A model generated the notes under the pieces. That model did no database searches. It was not told the origin of the DNA and saw only the letters and a program-made list of their open reading frames with translations. Shown one piece after another: positions 43,302 through 55,391 of a DNA stretch of 64,000 nucleotides. Location of the stretch: positions 27,330,908 to 27,394,907 of the forward strand of contig JAJKFL010000003.1 of NCBI GenBank assembly GCA_021186555.1, read 5' to 3'. The stretch's first letter is position 1; every line of letters starts with the position of its first letter. The DNA is from Reticulitermes speratus. Taxonomy: Eukaryota; Arthropoda; Insecta; Blattodea; Rhinotermitidae. Position numbers and translations under genes: made by a program.

Positions 43302-43965
43302 CAGGTGTTCTCAAACGTTGGGTCGAGACCCCGAGGGGGCTCAGGAGCAATTTAGAGGAAGTGGAGGCATTTATTTTTTTTTAAATTCTACACGTTCGCA
43401 AGTAAAAAGCGTCCACATGTATCAGGGCGACTCCCAACGGACGGATTTTCGTGAAATGTAATATTCTGAATTTTAATAAAATGTGTCGACACACTCAGAT
43501 TACGGTTGAAATTGGAGAAAAATAAGACACTTTACATGAGGCACGAACACGTGATTGGTTTTCCTAACTGAATCAATATTTTCCGTCAAGTCCGCTTTGA
43601 GGCCGAAAAAACAATTTTCATAACCGATGCAGAATGTTTTCTCTGTGAGGTACGAGCTGTGGTTGAAGAAACAGTTGATCGTCGAGCATGGTGTATCGTT
43701 TCGACCTTAAAGACACCGACTGTAAATATCCCGCTTACAATATCTCGATTATGAACGATTTCAATTCTGTTGCTAAAGTACAGAGAAATCTTACAGTGTT
43801 TGTTAAAAGCACTCAGTATTTTCCGGAAAGGATTCGAGAATTTAACACCTAGGAACAATTACAGAGCGAATACGTCAGAAGTATTACACTTTGTGGGCAT
43901 TTCCTACTTTGTTTTGTCCGTATGGTATTTGAGCTCGGACTTGTGATCTAGCTTTAGGAACACTG
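43302..43965. mobile_element. Possible hAT relic (ends only)
   Basis: CAGGTGTTCTCAAACGTTGG at 43302 and, on the other strand, CAGTGTTCCTAAAGCTAG at 43965 look like the two ends of a hAT of the CAGTGGTTCTCAACC type. The flanking octamers do not match and the interior is not coding. Confidence 0.5.
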
Positions 43966-44859
43966 GCAGTCCATAGACACTGAATACCCATAGGCTTATT
44001 TCAGACACATTAGTGTGTCTCCGGCGTCTCCGCCGACGTGGAGTGTAGTAGTATATCCTTAGTCTTTTGGGTGTCTGTAGAAATGTGCATGTCTGTAATG
44101 TCCAGTATTTTTATACGTTATTTTAAATTTCTGGCGTTAAAAATAGAAATGTTTTCGCTGGGTGGTAAGCAAAGTAAGAAAAGCCGGTACTGCTGACAAA
44201 AGAAAACATAAGTGAAGAAGGTATGATGAAAGTTACACACACTCGTATTTCGGTTTCACAGCTTTCTTTGTTTATGGAATAGAATGACCTTAATATGTTA
44301 CTTTTCAGAACAAGCTCTCCATGGGATGGAGCTAAGAAAACAAAATGATATCTGTACAGAAGCCACGCAGGCTTAGCTAAGACACCTACAAATTTCTCAT
44401 TCGAAGGCGAAATAAAATAAAGCAGAAGAAGAACAAAACGCCAGTTTAGTTAAATGTGCGAGTACAACCATTCTTCAAAATCAATTTTCTCTTCTTATTA
44501 AGTTGTATATGGAATCGCCTGCGGCAAAAGCGTCATATAACCGTAGAAACTTTAATTCTTCTACCAGTTATTCTTGTGTTTACAGCTATGTTGCTGGAGT
44601 GCCAAAGAGAGTATAAGTATTTCTTTGTCCAGTAACACTGTTTCCAGACGAAATACTGACTAGCAGGGGATCTAGAAGACAAAATGTTTGAAGAGATACG
44701 AATAAACGATTTGCTATTCAAAGAGATGGGGCGACGGACAGAGATAGGGTTGAACATTTTATAACTTAACGCACTTTAGATTCATTGATGAGTTAAAAAA
44801 AACTAGGATTTACACTTCTGTAAAGAAGTTACAGGGACAAGTAAAGCCAAAGGTATTAT
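43966..44859. other. No recognisable gene or element
   Basis: AT-rich sequence; short frames only. Confidence 0.5.
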
Positions 44860-45175
44860 CAACATTAGTCACAGCTATACGAAAGCAAACTTGTAGATTG
44901 TCAAACTGCACGGGGATTTGCACTGACGGAGCGCGCTATACGTCGAAGTATCACAGAGGACTTCAAGTCTCACTACGCCGAAAATCTCCTTATGCTATTT
45001 GGACCCACTGACAAGTTCTTGCTTCACAATATTTGAGCAGAGAAATGTAGAAGTTTTTAAAACAACTGCAAATATTGTAAACTCTGTAGACCAAGTCTAT
45101 ACAGACACGGATGTATGCAAGGCTTTACGAAGCAATGGGCGCTGAGCACACTTGTTTACTTTTTAATGTGGTTCA
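44860..45175 (+). pseudogene. hAT transposase fragment, central part
   Basis: Across shifted frames the plus strand reads NCTGICTDGARYTSKYHRGL at about 44908-44965, then YAIWTH (stop) QVLASQYLS, and YARLYEAMGAEHTCLLF at about 45115-45165. In ZBED5-like hAT transposases the order is CTDGA.AM.G..SG, THCxxHR..LA.K.M and F..LC..MGAEHT.LL.HTEVRWLSRG. It is much decayed and unrelated to the hAT copy at 27.7 kb as far as I can tell. It may belong with the ends at 43302. Confidence 0.7.
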
Positions 45176-45454
45176 AGATAGCTGTACTATATTAGAATTT
45201 TCCTAGACGGACAGACAGAACCCACAAAAACTTCAGTCAAGGTGTCCGGAGTCCTCACCGAGATTGTAATAGGGAACAAGTCAGAAGCACCACTACTTGG
45301 TCCATCTCACTCAGTGGTGTGTCAAAGAATTCCGTAGTCATTTAAATGTAAATACCATAAGTACGAATATTTAACATCATCCACTGTTTATTCAAGAGCT
45401 GGGAGAGCTCAAATGGACTATGAACTGCAAGACCGACGGAGCAGCGTTTCATTT

Positions 45455-45620
45455 CCAAATGGTAAAGAGATCTATTTCTCCTCCATAGTGTCCATACTGA
45501 ATCTGGGGTCCACCCAACCTTCTATTCAATGGAAGCCAGGGGTAAAACGGCCGGAGGAGTGAAGCTAACCACTCACCTCCATCTTGTGTCGAAGATTAAG
45601 AAGGACTGGAGTCTTATGTC
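45455..45620 (+). mobile_element. SINE-D fragment
   Basis: GGGGTCCACCCAACCTTCTA, GGGTAAAACGGCCGGAGGAG and AACCACTCACCTCCATC match the SINE-D body. The head is missing. Confidence 0.65.
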
Positions 45621-47139
45621 CAGAAGAAGCCAAGATTCATAACGGTCTGTGGTGCCAGACCGTCACTTTATACGAGCTGTTTAGCACTACGTCACATAAC
45701 ACGTACGAGGATGTAAAGTGCTCACTATTGTTCGATTTTAACCAAAATGGAAACGTATTGACACGCATTAATAAACTCAGTATTAAATTTCATGAAATTC
45801 TTTCAGCTATTCCCGAGTTATTTGCCTACATGCGCACAGACGGACGGACAAATAGACGTACCAAATGTAAAAGGCGCTTTTATCACTTTTCTTTGTGAAC
45901 GAGTAAAAAAGATGGCTAAAAAACACAAGAATCTACAAGCAAATGCAGATTTGTAAACCTTTCAATATGCGACATGATGAAATTCCGTGTCATTTCAGGT
46001 TCCTTAAGTATTCTGGAGGACGTTTTATTCGGGCGGCAGCAAAAGTCCAACGCGAGCGCAAAGAAGCGATTCAGGTGCGACTGTAGGTGGCGCCTGTGTC
46101 GTGCGGGAACGCATGCGTAGAGCGCCGCTAGAACCCGCGGGATACAAGACGACATGGGGAGCGGAAATGTGTGTGAACACAAGGAACAAGACAGCTGTAA
46201 TGGTCACATCCGCTTCCGGTGTTAGTGACACCTCGACATTTTGTTTACATGTCAAGTTAAACTACAGAGTTTGTTGATTATTATCAAGTTACTTTAGTTG
46301 TAGTTATCGGTGCAGTCTGAGAAAAAACTGACTGCTAGCATGACAGCCGGTTTTTAAGTGTGAATAACACCACTCTTGATCTGTAACTGTCACCAAGAAA
46401 ACTCTGCACTAACAAGCTCTTAACTTCTAGCAATACCACAGTTTTAAGTGCCGATCGTGTTGAGACTATCACAGTCGTAATTGTTGTCAGGGCATTCTGT
46501 GTGAACTGTATGACATCAAATTTTAACTACGTACCTAAAAACAGAGTGTGTTACTAGTGGTGTGGGGTGGCAGTATAAGAATTGTTTTCAAGGCTTTTGA
46601 CCTGCGCCTGTGACAAATCCAGAGACTGAGACTGACCGTTGTTCTCAGGACTCCAGATTAACAGTGAACTATACGACTATGTGTCATGTGTTGATATCGT
46701 GAGTGTTGGTAGACCGATCCGATTAGTGCACTTGAATTTTTCACGGATCAGTAGGTCGAATTCGAGGCTGCTTATCCTGAAAGATGTGTTCGTGATTTGC
46801 TCATGGATGATACGTTGCAATGGGCCATAAAGGTAACTTTTAACCCGAATTCTTATCATTGTCTTCATAAAATTGAGTTTGATAACTGCTGGATGGAAGA
46901 GAAAAACCACTAAGAGGCGGTTTTTAAGTGTTGTATAAAGTACTTAAGTATTTAGGTGTTAACTGCCAACAAAACAATGTTTTGTGTCTAACTATTGCCA
47001 AACAAAATTCTCTTCTGTCAGAATTGTAATTTAAACAAGTAATTGACACCGACATTTGTTATTTCTAACACTGGATCACTTGATATGGTCACTCATTACG
47101 AAAACTTTTAGATGTATATTTCTTTTCAGATATATTTGA
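45621..47139. other. No supported gene; CpG-rich patch at about 46030-46240
   Basis: The patch GGGCGGCAGCAAAAG.. to ..CATCCGCTTCCGGTG is noticeably richer in CG dinucleotides than its surroundings. It could be an unmethylated promoter or the 5' region of an element. No start codon with a supported frame follows. Confidence 0.4.
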
Positions 47140-47345
47140 GTATTATGGAAGGATGATATTAAAATACATATTAAAAAGGAGAATGGGAAGTTGTGGATTC
47201 GATTTATTTGGCTCAGGATAGGGACTAGTGGGTGGCTGTTGTGAACTCGATAATGAACTTTTGAGGCCCACAAGAGACGGGGATTTCTTGAGTAGTTCAG
47301 GAACTATCACTTCTCAGTCAGGACTGCCCCTGGATTTAGTTACTT
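47140..47345 (+). pseudogene. LINE 3'-end relic (family L-W)
   Basis: The reading WEVVDSIYLAQDRD, stop, WVAVVNSIMNF at about 47188-47262 is a good match to REVG..WINLAQDRDRWRAYVRAAMNLRV. Confidence 0.75.
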
Positions 47346-47561
47346 TAGATGGTTATGGCCGCTTTCAAAAGCAAGAGATGTATATCTTACAATTCTTTGA
47401 TGGAATGAGACAAGTTCATAATTTAAAGTCGCTTTCACCATACATAAAAGTATCTCTGAACGAATGCCGCGAAACAAAGTTTATTTTATGTTACACAAAT
47501 ATATACATTTTATCTTCTTATTTTAAGGAGACTTTTTGATTAAATAAAAAATGTTCGCTAG

Positions 47562-47601
<40 letters not shown>

Positions 47602-48040
47602 CAGTTTCATAATTCCGGTTCCACGTCTCAAATGTTCAGATTAACTATATGGTATAGTGCAGCTTGATTATTTTATGTATAGCAGGACAGCTTCACTTTA
47701 TAGTAACACGAAGTATCTGCAGCCTTCCGCGAAGTGTGAACAAGACAGAATCGAGATTTTGAGTCGTGAGTCATTTCGCATGAGACGTTTATAAGGTCAC
47801 TGAATTTTGTTGGAAACAACTTGTTTATGATTTTCTTTGTGTCGGGTTGATTCAATTTGTGCTCTTAACATTTGAGTCTCCTGTATTCTGTCAACAAGTG
47901 GTACTTTACAATCAGCAGTCAACAACACCGCTGTAAGGCTGTTCATAAACCAGCAGACCAGACTTAAATTTTCAGCAACGCTTTTCTGAGAACCCCAAAT
48001 CTCTCTTTATAATCAGTAACCTATAAACTACAAACAATTG
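47346..48040. other. No gene; GTT microsatellite
   Basis: (GTT)n runs at about 47563-47601. Nothing else supported. Confidence 0.6.
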
Positions 48041-48311
48041 TAAATAATAAAGACGATGTAGTCAACAAAACCACTTTTTATTATAAAAAAATATTTGTCA
48101 TATAAAACGCTACATGTTTCAACCCTCAATGGTCATCATCAGGCGTGAATATATAAAAGGCTGACAGTTAAATACTTTGAACTATCATTCCTAAGAAAGA
48201 GACCTCTTTCTTACAAACTTGACCATTAAGGGTTGAAACATGTAGCGTTTTATAAAACATCGTTCTTATAACCAAATGGAGTTCTGTTGGCTACATTGTC
48301 TTTATTACTTA
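48041..48311. mobile_element. Foldback FB-7 with hammerhead-like motif
   Basis: TAAATAATAAAGACGATGTA at the left pairs with CTACATTGTCTTTATTACTT at the right, and ATAAAACGCTACATGTTTCA with TGAAACATGTAGCGTTTTAT. On the minus strand of the left arm (48146-48107): ACGC, CTGATGA, T, GACC, ATTGAG, GGTT, GAAACATGTA, GCGT. The right arm keeps stem II and GAAACATGTAGCG but has lost CTGATGA. Confidence 0.88.
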
Positions 48312-49220
48312 GTTTACGGAACACAACGAGGTGTTTGCTCTAACGATTACAGACCGTTCCTTCACGGTTAGGCTTAGGTTTTATTACGAGAGACTATGTC
48401 ACAAAATATGAACAATTGCAGAGTCACGTGGAATGTAAACCAAGGAGTAATTAAGTGACGGATATTTCCTTACAGACGCTTACTGTGAGACAAGGATTTG
48501 AATCTGGAATTCAACGATATACCACAGACGAGCAAAGAATTTTCAATTGACACGGGTTAACAATACTAATAGAAAAATCAAATATTTTGAGACTACCCGA
48601 ACATCGAAATATAGAACTAAAATACACTTGATTGGCGTGTATAGGGATAGTTTAGCCAGTGATGCAACTGGTTAGTACCTGGAACAAAGTAACTCTCTAA
48701 TTTACTGATTAAAGTGTTGAACAATCTAATAACTTATCTACCACGTATTTATGTATATAATTAATTCATTACATTCTTGTAAAACTTCAAAACTTTGCTT
48801 AAAAACTCATGTAGGTCTTCGTAAGTGTCCGTTTTTACAAGATTTAAAAAATAAAATTTGGAGAAAAGTTCCGTAAAACTTCAAATGCAATGCAAACCTT
48901 TTCAGAGAGCCTAATATGGTTAGACGGGCAAACATGGCGAAGTTAAGGAGCACAGTTTTACAAAATATTGTTGATTGCGCCAAAACTATGACTAACTAAG
49001 CAAATAATAAATACATAAACACATATTTCTGACTAATTTTATAATATACTTAATCAACATCTAACCACCTAAATACCTAACCAATTATACTAACTCAGCT
49101 ACAAAATTCCTACTTTATAAACGTAATTAGTTACTTAAAATACTTCTATAAAACAAAGTACTGATGGTCCCAAGAAGTTGAACTGCGGTTCAAATTGGAA
49201 GACCATGTTACTTCATGCTA
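48312..49220. other. No recognisable gene or element
   Basis: AT-rich sequence with no supported feature. Confidence 0.5.
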
Positions 49221-49227
49221 AATATGA

Positions 49228-49390
49228 TGTGACTGTGAAGTTTACCGCCCTCTGGGATGTGACGTCGTGCAGTATGTTTGTAATTTACAGACGTGTCTTC
49301 TACCCTGAAGCAATCGCAATCTTACACCAGACTACATGGCGTCACATCCCAGGAGACGACAATCTTCTGTGAATTCACTGTCCTAGTTCG
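49228..49390. mobile_element. Foldback relic, CTGGGATGTGACG group
   Basis: CTGGGATGTGACG (49252-49264) and CGTCACATCCCAG (49340-49352) are exact reverse complements around 75 bases. The flanks pair weakly. The inner CTGAAGCAATCG is a decayed counterpart of the core motif at 4.55 kb. Confidence 0.65.
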
Positions 49391-49793
49391 ACACTTCCTT
49401 TCCTTTTATCACCACAGTGACATTCACTTACCTGTCCATTAATAGTTATATTCTCAGCCCTGAATATAGACATTTTGGCATCTACATCTGTATTCCAAAC
49501 TACACGCATTCACATGTCCCGACGTTATAAAATCAACTCTCACAAACAATCTGTCACGTTACTCATTCACGCAACTAACGCATCCGTCTATCAACTTCAG
49601 CCTTGAAGATTCAAATATCCTGTGTCGTGACGCCGTGTCGATTGCACGATCCTTCGAAAGGTCGGTAACTATTTAGCAGTGTGCATAACGTAACATCCCA
49701 GAAAACTTGTATCTTCAGCAACACCGCTGTGACAAACTCAAATGTCGTAACTTTAAATTTGGTCAGACGACCTGCACATTTAGACAAGTTAAA

Positions 49794-50029
49794 TAATCTT
49801 AGCCTTGGATCTACGGCCGCTCGCTTGCTGGGATTGTGAGTTCGAATCCCACAGGGGGGATGGATGTCTGTCTCTTGTGAGTGTTGTGTGTTGTCTCTGC
49901 GTCGTGCTGATCACTCGTCCAGAGGAGTCCTACCGAATGTGGTGTGTCTGAGTGTGATTATGGAGCCTCGACAATGAGGAGGCCCTGGCCCACTAGGGCT
50001 TCAAGCCACTGAAAAAAAAACTAATTTTA
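49794..50029 (+). mobile_element. SINE-A, slightly 5'-truncated
   Basis: The copy starts at GGATCTACGGCCGCTCGCTT, with B-box AGTTCGAATCCC, body TGTCTGTCTCTTGTGAG and a nine-A tail. TAATCTTA (49794-49801) and TAATTTTA (50022-50029) match at 7 of 8. Confidence 0.88.
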
Positions 50030-50560
50030 CGTTTTAACCAAACCTGTCGAAGCAATAAATATATTTATATTCAACATTTACCTCGATATCATGGTAATAT
50101 TACTTTCTTTCTCTGTACATTTGACAATATTGAAATGTGTCGTTTGGTGTGCAATGCCTTATCCAGGCAACCATATCGAAGCTGATATTCTGATCTGCTC
50201 GCAAGTCACAAATACAGCTTTTGCCAAATAAACGGTTCAGATGTACATCTGATGCATTTCTAAACATTTCGAAAGATCTTCAAATAAACTAGATATAAGT
50301 TGTTTGTATAACACTTGCGAAATATACAGAAGAGAATTTATTGCAAAGTGGTGAAATGTAATGAAGCAAAAGACAAAAGGAAGCACGTTTATAACTTTAA
50401 ACTCTCATAATAGCTATGATTAGTTCAAAGGAGTAGAAAAGGAATTGAGTATAAAATTATCTACGTGAACTCGAACAGGTGAAAAAATAAATTTTAGACG
50501 TATAAAAATTAATGTGTGAAAACCGAGAAACAGACTTGGTACACGTAACAGGCCTACACA
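50030..50560. other. No recognisable gene or element
   Basis: AT-rich sequence with no supported feature. Confidence 0.5.
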
Positions 50561-50565
50561 ACCTT

Positions 50566-50700
50566 AAGGCATTCTGGGATGTGATGCCGAGTAGTCTGGC
50601 AGACAGGTTTCTCCGAAACATCGGTAGCCATCTACTAGAATACGCTGCATCACATCCCAGAAAACGGCCTTCTTGACAGTCACCGTCGTGAAGACCTCAG
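50566..50700. mobile_element. Foldback relic, CTGGGATGTGACG group
   Basis: TCTGGGATGTGATGC (50573-50587) and GCATCACATCCCAGA (50647-50661) are exact reverse complements. TTTCTCCGAAACATCGG lies between them. TTCTTGACAGTCACCGTCGT follows, as (in decayed form) at 49.37 and 24.99 kb. Confidence 0.7.
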
Positions 50701-51479
50701 TGCCCAGGTTTCTATAACTTCAGGACCAAAGTCTAATGTGGCGTGTCGTAAACTCTGCATAGAAAAGTAAGTTTTGAGTTTTGTAATGTTTTCAGGGAAT
50801 TTGATTCAAAACATGTCGGAATGTTTTGTTACAACTTCGTTACAATTTTCTGTATTGAGATATCTCGGTGTGAAAAATATTAAACTGAAAGAAAAAAACA
50901 AATTAATACAAATATAGTCACACAGTATGTTCCTGACATCCAAATGCGCTTTTAAAATATAAACATTTCGAAATAAGTTGCTAGTTCCCAATTTCATTAT
51001 GGGCATCTGCTAGGAACCTTCAACTTCGTCGCCGTTTTATTTTAAATATTAAGGGCATAGTGGTAACTATAGGTATCAACTGCTTTAACATTCAAAAGCT
51101 CTTCAATTTATCAACAATGTGTTCATGATTTCGTTTCATTCTCAGAATAAACAGTCTTTATTGTACCTAAAATGGGACCACGACTGCTTGCTTCTAAATG
51201 CTGTTCACATATGGTTATCAATACAGGATATGGACGTCATCATCTATTCAAAACCAACTGCCAGAAATTTTAACAATTTTTAATAATAATAAGTTTAATA
51301 ATTTTTACGACATAGTGCTCTATATTTACAATTTATAGTGCTATACTTTATACTTCAAACGCCAGTTAAATACTATATACACCAAGACATTTCAAGAAAA
51401 AACTTGAAGAAACTTTTTATACTGGTGAGTGTCAATGTAAAAAGTAGGCTCAAACAGTGTAACGGTTCTGTGATAATAC
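50701..51479. other. No recognisable gene or element
   Basis: Very AT-rich; no supported feature. Confidence 0.5.
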
Positions 51480-51509
51480 CAAAGGGACCAGTGAACAGTG
51501 AAGTGAACT

Positions 51510-51615
51510 TATCAATGTATCCCTGATGATGGCTAAGTCACGGCCGAAACATATGTAGGGTGAATTGAAAAAAATACGAAAATAAAAAGTGCATTCGTTG
51601 GTTAAAAAACTGAAA
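51510..51615 (+). mobile_element. Half foldback FB-8 with hammerhead-like motif
   Basis: ATCC, CTGATGA, T, GGC, loop, GCC, GAAACATATGTA, GGGT (about 51518-51562) is followed by the end GCATTCGTTGGTTAAAAAAC, matching the foldback end motif. No left arm is recognisable, so only one arm is present. Confidence 0.7.
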
Positions 51616-52039
51616 ATTAATGTCAAGATGCACGGTGAACACGACGTGAAATTCATACTGGAAGATGTAAGTTCGAACCTCCAAATGTTATCAACAAGCG
51701 TTGAGTAATTTCAGAGGTGAACACGAGGACGGAATGACTTGATAAGCTCAGGTGCTCGCCGTGGTGAAATTTAACACTGCGGTCTCTCTGGGATATGCGG
51801 CAGTTAGATGCCCAAGTCTTGAGAGCTTGTAAACCTGATCGTCCCTTCCCCATATCAATTACCACTCCCCTCTCCCCCGTTCAGCACATTTTTCTGTTCT
51901 GAAGATGGATGTAGCAGTTTATCAATATGGAAACATGAAACATCAGTTCACAGCACAAGACAAAACTGTTTCTGGTGTTTGTTTTACGACACTGCCAGTA
52001 GCTTTAGACCATAGCGTTGAATGGTAGGATGATTGATGA
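51616..52039. other. No recognisable gene or element
   Basis: No supported feature. Confidence 0.5.
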
Positions 52040-52240
52040 ATGACTGACAAGGATTTGGAAGGAAGTGGTCATGGTCTAATCGAGACACAGTCCCGGCATT
52101 TTCCTGGCGGGTGTAAGGGAAACCACTGAAAACTTCCGCAAGGGCAGACGACGACCTGACCGGCGTTCGAACCGGACATCCTGAATACCAGCCTGGAGAT
52201 CTACCGCTGCACCAGCCAGTTCGGTGTAACGTAACTTGTC
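52040..52240 (-). mobile_element. tRNA-like SINE, minus strand
   Basis: On the minus strand GAACTGGCTGGTGCAGCGGT and B-box GGTTCGAACGCCGGTCAGG give a tRNA-like head at the right. The rest (GGAAGTTTTCAGTGGTTTCC, CCGCCAGGAAAATGCCGGG, CATGACCACTTCCTTCC) matches the old family at 2917, 36477 and 55725. This is its best-preserved copy. Confidence 0.75.
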
Positions 52241-54020
52241 GTCTTTAATCATGCAGGTGTTTTCTAAGTGCACGTGTCACGTAAATTATTACTATTCCGC
52301 AAGTGTACTGAACGTCCTCCATGCATATACGTAATAAAAATAAGAGTGGGGATTGGAGGGGAATTAGTGATAACACAAATATGTCAGTGAACAGAGACCG
52401 AAGAGGGTAACGCCATACGTAGAACAGAGATAGAAGAAAGCATTGAAGTGGAGAGAGATGATAGATGAGTAAACACAGAGAGAGGGGAGGGGGTAGGGGG
52501 AATTTATCGTCGTCAGAGGGGTAATATCGTGTAAACTGTCCTAAAATAAAATAGACGCCTCGGTGTTACATACAGTTCGGTGTGTTTGTCGATGGGTCAG
52601 TGATAGATAGTTTACACAGATCAAAATATACACGTTTCGATACAAGATCCAGTACTGTAACTGGCCTTTTGTACGAGCCAACATCTATTTTGGAACTGAT
52701 TCAAACAGTGCAGTCTCCCAGCTGTTAACAATTAAAGGTGAGTTTTATTTATATCAACCTTTATAAAACTCTTTAAACACAAATGTCTTGTGAATTTTGA
52801 AGTTAAACGAGGAGTGAATTGAAGGTAAGGAAACGCTTGCTACGCATTTGTGAATGTTAAATAACGTCAGATTGTAACCTAGATGTTTCTTAATAATCCT
52901 TTAAATTTAACAAGCGCTGAAATTTGTAAACAGAGTGTCTTAATGTGTTTTGTATCACAACTAACAAACTACGTAGAACAGAGTCTTTCTTGAGCAGATA
53001 GTCAGTTGTTTGGAAGCATTTAACGGAAACCGAAGTTCCATTGCCATGTCCGTAACAGGCAGCCTCTGGTTTCTATCCTGAGCCGGGTAAATCCAGTACA
53101 CCCTTCCCCCACACACAAATACTTTCAAATGCATTTCAATATTGTTTTCCCATCTATCTCTAGGTTTTCCAAGTCCTTTCTTCCTTACGAATAACGTAGC
53201 AAATCATAAAACAACAGTTACATTTTTACAAATGTGCACCTGAGCAATATCTTAAAATAGATTGCATTAATAAAATTCAGTATTACAGTTATTAACCTTC
53301 ACAGAAGTATAGCAACTATACATCTTTTCTCTCTCCTTTTTTTGTTGTCGTTGAAGTCTCGGTATATTTTCCACTTGTATAATAAGTATTACACGTGTTA
53401 TAATGTAAAATTGAAATTTATTTTAAATGTATATTATCCTATATTCTACGCGTATTCCCGGAATGGAAAATGCAAAGCAGAAATAATAATAATAATAATA
53501 ATAATAACAATAATAATAGAACTAGCTTTTGTTAGATATGGAGAGGCTTAGATACTGGACTTGCAGTTTGCTAAATTAGTAGATTAATATATAAATGTAA
53601 TCCATTGCCATATTATATGGACTCTTTTTGCGTGCTTAACTAAGTATTGCTGTAAATAGAGCTTTGTAACACTAATCTTATCTTATCTCTACGCAACGTG
53701 ATACAAATTTAGTGCTTAACCGGCAAACACATTTCCTTACTGCAGGCTACTTACTGCTGTCATAAAGGGTTCTGAAATTTTAAACTAAAATTACGATTAC
53801 TCGGTTTCTGGACTTCGTTCATCGTCTAGGGTTCCAAAAGGAGCGCAACGTTTCGAGATCTGTGTCTGCTCATACCTTGAGTGAGAGTGTGGGGAGGGAC
53901 AAAGTTAAGATGCATGTAAAAATATAGTTTAGTGACGGATTTTGTTTAAACTAATTGGTATACTTCAGCACTGTCAGAAATAAAAGTAGCCTGCATGGAT
54001 CTATAAACTTACCGGTGATA
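52241..54020. other. No gene; AAT microsatellite
   Basis: (AAT)n runs at about 53483-53517. No other supported feature. Confidence 0.55.
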
Positions 54021-54021
54021 T

Positions 54022-55322
54022 AATAATTCAATTCAATTCCAGTTTATTAATGTGCCGAGTCAACAGCCAGATGGCCAATTACAGAAACAGCACAACATAC
54101 AAACACAAATAACAACAACAATGAACAGGACACAAATGAAACAAACACAAACACAAACACAACCAAAACAAACAAACAAATAAAAAATACTTAAATAATT
54201 AATAAGGGCGCCTTAAAATAATGTAATAAAATATCACATCTGACTAAGTGTGACAGTTTGCTTTCTGAAAACATCCAATTGATTATAAACTGAATTTGCC
54301 GCAGTTGCACGCCGGCCGGAGGGACAATTTGTATAGGATGAAATAACATGAAACAAAGGAAAGTCTCGGAGGTCCGACTGGGTACCCGTAGACCAATAAT
54401 GTCCATGGTAGATGAACAAGATTTAGAGCCCAGAAAAACATTAATAACAAAAATTGCATCAAGTTGATGTCTTTTCTCATGTAAAGTACGTAGATTAAGT
54501 ACTTGAAGAGCATTAGTATAACTATAACCATTACTGTCTCGGGAAAGGAATCGATTGTAGCATAGAGCCACAAACTTCCTTTGAATGCGCTCAAGCTTTT
54601 TAGCATCAGTAGAAGTAATTGAATTCCATACTACAGATGCGTACTCTAATTTAGGTCTAAAAAGTGAAAAATATAAAATCAATAAATTATCAAGAGTCGA
54701 AAATGAAAAGGTAATATTACGAATGAGACCCAAAAGCTTAATAGATGAGAAAAAATATAATAAACGTGAGAGTGAAAGTATAATTTGGAATCAATAAAAA
54801 CTCCTAAATCCTTAATACAATCAGTACGTGTAATACGAGTATAAGAATCCCCAAGTTTATATTTCAAAAGAAGGGTGTTAGTTTTCCTGGAGAAGGTAAT
54901 GGTTCGAGTTTTACTAATATTGAGATTCATGAAGTTAGCAGTGCACCAACGTTGTATGGAATCAATATCTAATTGCAACTGAGTAAAATCATCAAATGAC
55001 TTAATAGCACGAAACATTTTTATATCATCAGCAAAAAGAAGAAATTTTGAATGTGTTGTTACATTACATATATCATCTATATATATATATGTTAAAAAGC
55101 AGAGGCCCTAGTACAGAGCCTTGAGGAATGCCGGCAAGGATTCTAAAAGGCACCGAAAAAATACTAGAAATTTTAACACACGAAAATCTGTCAGTTAAAT
55201 AGCTACGAAACCAACTAACATAAGCACTTGTAAGTCCAAAGGAACTAAGTTTTCCTAAAAGTAAAGTATGTGACACAAGGTCGAACGTACTGCTAAAATC
55301 AAAATATATGATATCAACTTGA
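54022..55322 (-). pseudogene. LINE reverse transcriptase (Jockey/CR1-like), 5'-truncated
   Basis: On the minus strand the reverse transcriptase starts in block A at QVDIIYFDFSSTFDLVSHTL (normally D.SKAFD), runs through FRILAGIPQGSVLGPLLFN (block B) and, after a frame change, KFLLFADDIKMFRA with the FADD active site intact. It continues NLNISKTRTITFSR and, after a second frame change near 54725, LGLIRNITFSFS, RPKLEYASVVWNSI and KLERIQRKFVALCY. The stop lies near 54191. A 3' untranslated region follows, ending in a GAATT tandem tail at 54022-54040. Endonuclease and first fingers are missing. Two frameshifts make it dead. Confidence 0.9.
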
Positions 55323-55335
55323 CGCTGAGAACTGA

Positions 55336-55336
55336 C

Positions 55337-55370
<34 letters not shown>

Positions 55371-55391
55371 TATTATTATTATTATTATTGT
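55336..55391. repeat. (AAT)n-(ATT)n palindromic microsatellite
   Basis: About ten AAT units run directly into about seven ATT units, making a self-complementary simple repeat at the truncated 5' edge of the LINE. Confidence 0.95.

Noticed and set aside
42961-43350. Asp-rich (minus) and His-rich (plus) frames
   Set aside because: Both come from the ATC microsatellite at about 43124-43150; there is no supporting sequence on either side.
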